Positions 63,080 to 64,000 of a DNA stretch of 64,000 bases are shown in pieces. Position numbers and translations under genes: made by a program. The stretch's first letter is position 1. Every line of letters starts with the position of its first letter. The stretch covers positions 1 through 64,000 of the forward strand of contig NZ_JAAEEH010000001.1 of the NCBI RefSeq assembly GCF_010179735.1. The letters run 5' to 3'. Under the pieces are notes generated by a model. That model worked only from the letters and a program-made list of their open reading frames with translations, ran no database searches and was not told the origin of the DNA. The stretch is from Anaerotalea alkaliphila. GTDB taxonomy: Bacteria > Bacillota > Clostridia > Lachnospirales > Vallitaleaceae.

Positions 63080-63874
63080 ATGGCGACTACGGTCATGGAT
63101 TTTATGGAGGCTTTGGGGAAGGAAGCGGACGAGAGTTGGGCGATGGAATGGGACAATGTGGGCCTGTTCCTGGGAGACCCCCGCAAAACGGTGGAGCAGG
63201 TGTTCTTCGCCCTGGACCCCACACTGGACGTGATCCGGGAGGCGGGCGCCTGGGGGGCGGACCTGCTGGTGACCCACCATCCTCTTGCCATCCGGGGAGT
63301 GAAGGATATCACCACCAGGACTCCGGCAGGCAGGAAAATCCTTGCCATGATGGAGGCGTCCATGGCCCACCTGGTGGCCCACACGAACTTCGACGTTTCC
63401 GGCATGGGAATGAACGTGCATCTGGCCCAACTTCTGGGACTGGACAAAATCCAGGGGCTGGGGGGGATGCAGGAAGGGGAGGGTCCCTTCGGATTGGCTG
63501 TGGCAGGGGAGCTGAAAGACCCCCTGCCCCTTTCAGACCTTGTGCGGAGGGTGAAGTCGGTTCTAGGGCTTCCCCATGTCCGTTATGCAGGTGATGGGGA
63601 AAAGGCCGTACGGCGGGTGGGAATCTGCACGGGAAGCGGCATGGGCCTTTTGCCCCTGGTGGAAAAGGCCCAGGTGGACGCATTCATCACAGGCGACCTG
63701 AAGTACCACGATGCGCTGGACGCTGTGGAAGAAGGCAGGGGAATCATCGATGCAACCCATTTCGGAACAGAGCATGCCTTCCGGGAGCTGATGGCCGGAT
63801 GGTGCGGAAAAAGGTTTCCGGAAATCCGCTGTGCCGTATCCCGAAGCGAAATGAATCCCATCCAAACGATCTGA
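63080..63874 (+). CDS. Nif3-like dinuclear metal centre protein
   Basis: A 264-residue member of the NIF3/YqfO/YbgI family, toroidal hexamers with a two-metal site; exact function is unsettled, with GTP cyclohydrolase I type 2 annotations being doubtful. Metal ligands appear in THHPL, AHTNFD and DATHFGTEHAF (His and Glu), with WDNVGLFLGD and ITGDLKYHDALDA also conserved. It lacks the PII-like insert of the longer YqfO form (about 370 residues). Likely co-transcribed with trmK. Confidence 0.95.
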   Translation: MATTVMDFMEALGKEADESWAMEWDNVGLFLGDPRKTVEQVFFALDPTLDVIREAGAWGADLLVTHHPLAIRGVKDITTRTPAGRKILAMMEASMAHLVAHTNFDVSGMGMNVHLAQLLGLDKIQGLGGMQEGEGPFGLAVAGELKDPLPLSDLVRRVKSVLGLPHVRYAGDGEKAVRRVGICTGSGMGLLPLVEKAQVDAFITGDLKYHDALDAVEEGRGIIDATHFGTEHAFRELMAGWCGKRFPEIRCAVSRSEMNPIQTI

Positions 63875-63891
63875 CCACGAAGGAGATCCCT

Positions 63892-64000
63892 ATGAAAAGC
63901 AGCGTACAAGCAAGGTTCCCGTCCGGCGTTCAAAAGGAAGTGCACCGGGGAACCATCCTGCTGGAACTGGCGGAGGAATTTGCCGGCGAATTCCAAGGCC
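63892..64000 (+). CDS. start of a TGS-domain protein, probably nucleoside (uridine) kinase
   Basis: Only 36 codons are in the window, from ATG 63892 behind AAGGAGATCCC, running off the end. The translation contains FPSGVQKEVHRGTILLELAEEF, a TGS-like (threonyl-tRNA synthetase N-terminal) pattern. In Clostridia a nucleoside kinase with such an N-terminus often appears in this kind of context; threonyl-tRNA synthetase is the alternative. The next few hundred bases would settle it. Confidence 0.5.
   Translation, partial: MKSSVQARFPSGVQKEVHRGTILLELAEEFAGEFQG

Noticed and set aside
1-64000. tRNA, rRNA, CRISPR array, prophage, insertion sequence
   Set aside because: No cloverleaf-like segments, spaced direct repeats, integrase or transposase frames, or target duplications were seen. 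A covariance search would be needed to exclude small RNAs.

Overview
The window is a gene-dense, G+C-rich (roughly 58-60 % by eye) chromosomal segment of a Bacillota bacterium, most likely an anaerobe of class Clostridia. The evidence is CodY, PolC, TrmK and DivIB-type genes; a DAP-type MurE (DNPR motif), so meso-DAP peptidoglycan; the DXP isoprenoid enzymes Dxr and IspG; and anaerobe-associated diiron proteins (rubrerythrin-like and bacteriohemerythrin). Translation mostly uses strong AGGAGG-type ribosome sites, with many GTG and TTG starts. No tRNA, rRNA, CRISPR array, prophage or insertion sequence was seen.

Layout. (1) 1-5153: the 3' end of a transketolase gene meets a leftward operon (NYN/PIN-like protein, PAS/degenerate-GGDEF/hemerythrin protein, GlgX-type debranching enzyme) at a 29-bp perfect terminator palindrome. 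(2) 5154-14746: a structured leader (promoter, folded region, intrinsic terminator, second long stem) precedes a 2912-residue cyclic beta-1,2-glucan synthase gene. Two tiny genes follow: a charged helical protein and a 47-residue lmo0937-type membrane protein. (3) 14762-16889: ychF (leftward) and lgt. (4) 16926-28561: a division and cell-wall cluster with MraZ boxes, mraZ-rsmH-ftsL-pbp-murE-murF-mraY-ftsW-divIB, then ftsZ-nrdR from their own promoter. murD, murG, murC and ftsA are absent from their usual places. (5) 28582-37926: an O-acetylhomoserine sulfhydrylase gene, then yifB(comM)-traX-like-alr-femX-like-dprA-topA. (6) 37954-39926: codY, an orphan cheY and a CheC-like gene whose two active-site motifs are degenerate. 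(7) 39941-41849: rpsB-tsf.

(8) 41922-58044: a long co-directional run, pyrH-frr-uppS-cdsA-dxr-rseP-ispG-polC-rnhA, passing with 4-bp overlaps into a small type IV pilus set (pilT, pilC, four pilin-like genes) and then plsC and a rubrerythrin-like gene. (9) 58207-64000: dgt-dnaG-rpoD (macromolecular-synthesis type operon), a terminator, then trmK-nif3 and the start of a gene with a TGS-like N-terminus.

Most of the window is housekeeping: envelope precursors (lgt, mur genes, uppS, cdsA, plsC, alr, femX), division, replication and translation. The parts that stand out are the cyclic glucan synthase and its leader, the NYN/hemerythrin/GlgX operon, the CheC-like protein, the PilT-headed pilus set, and the overlapping mini-ORF at the alr start.
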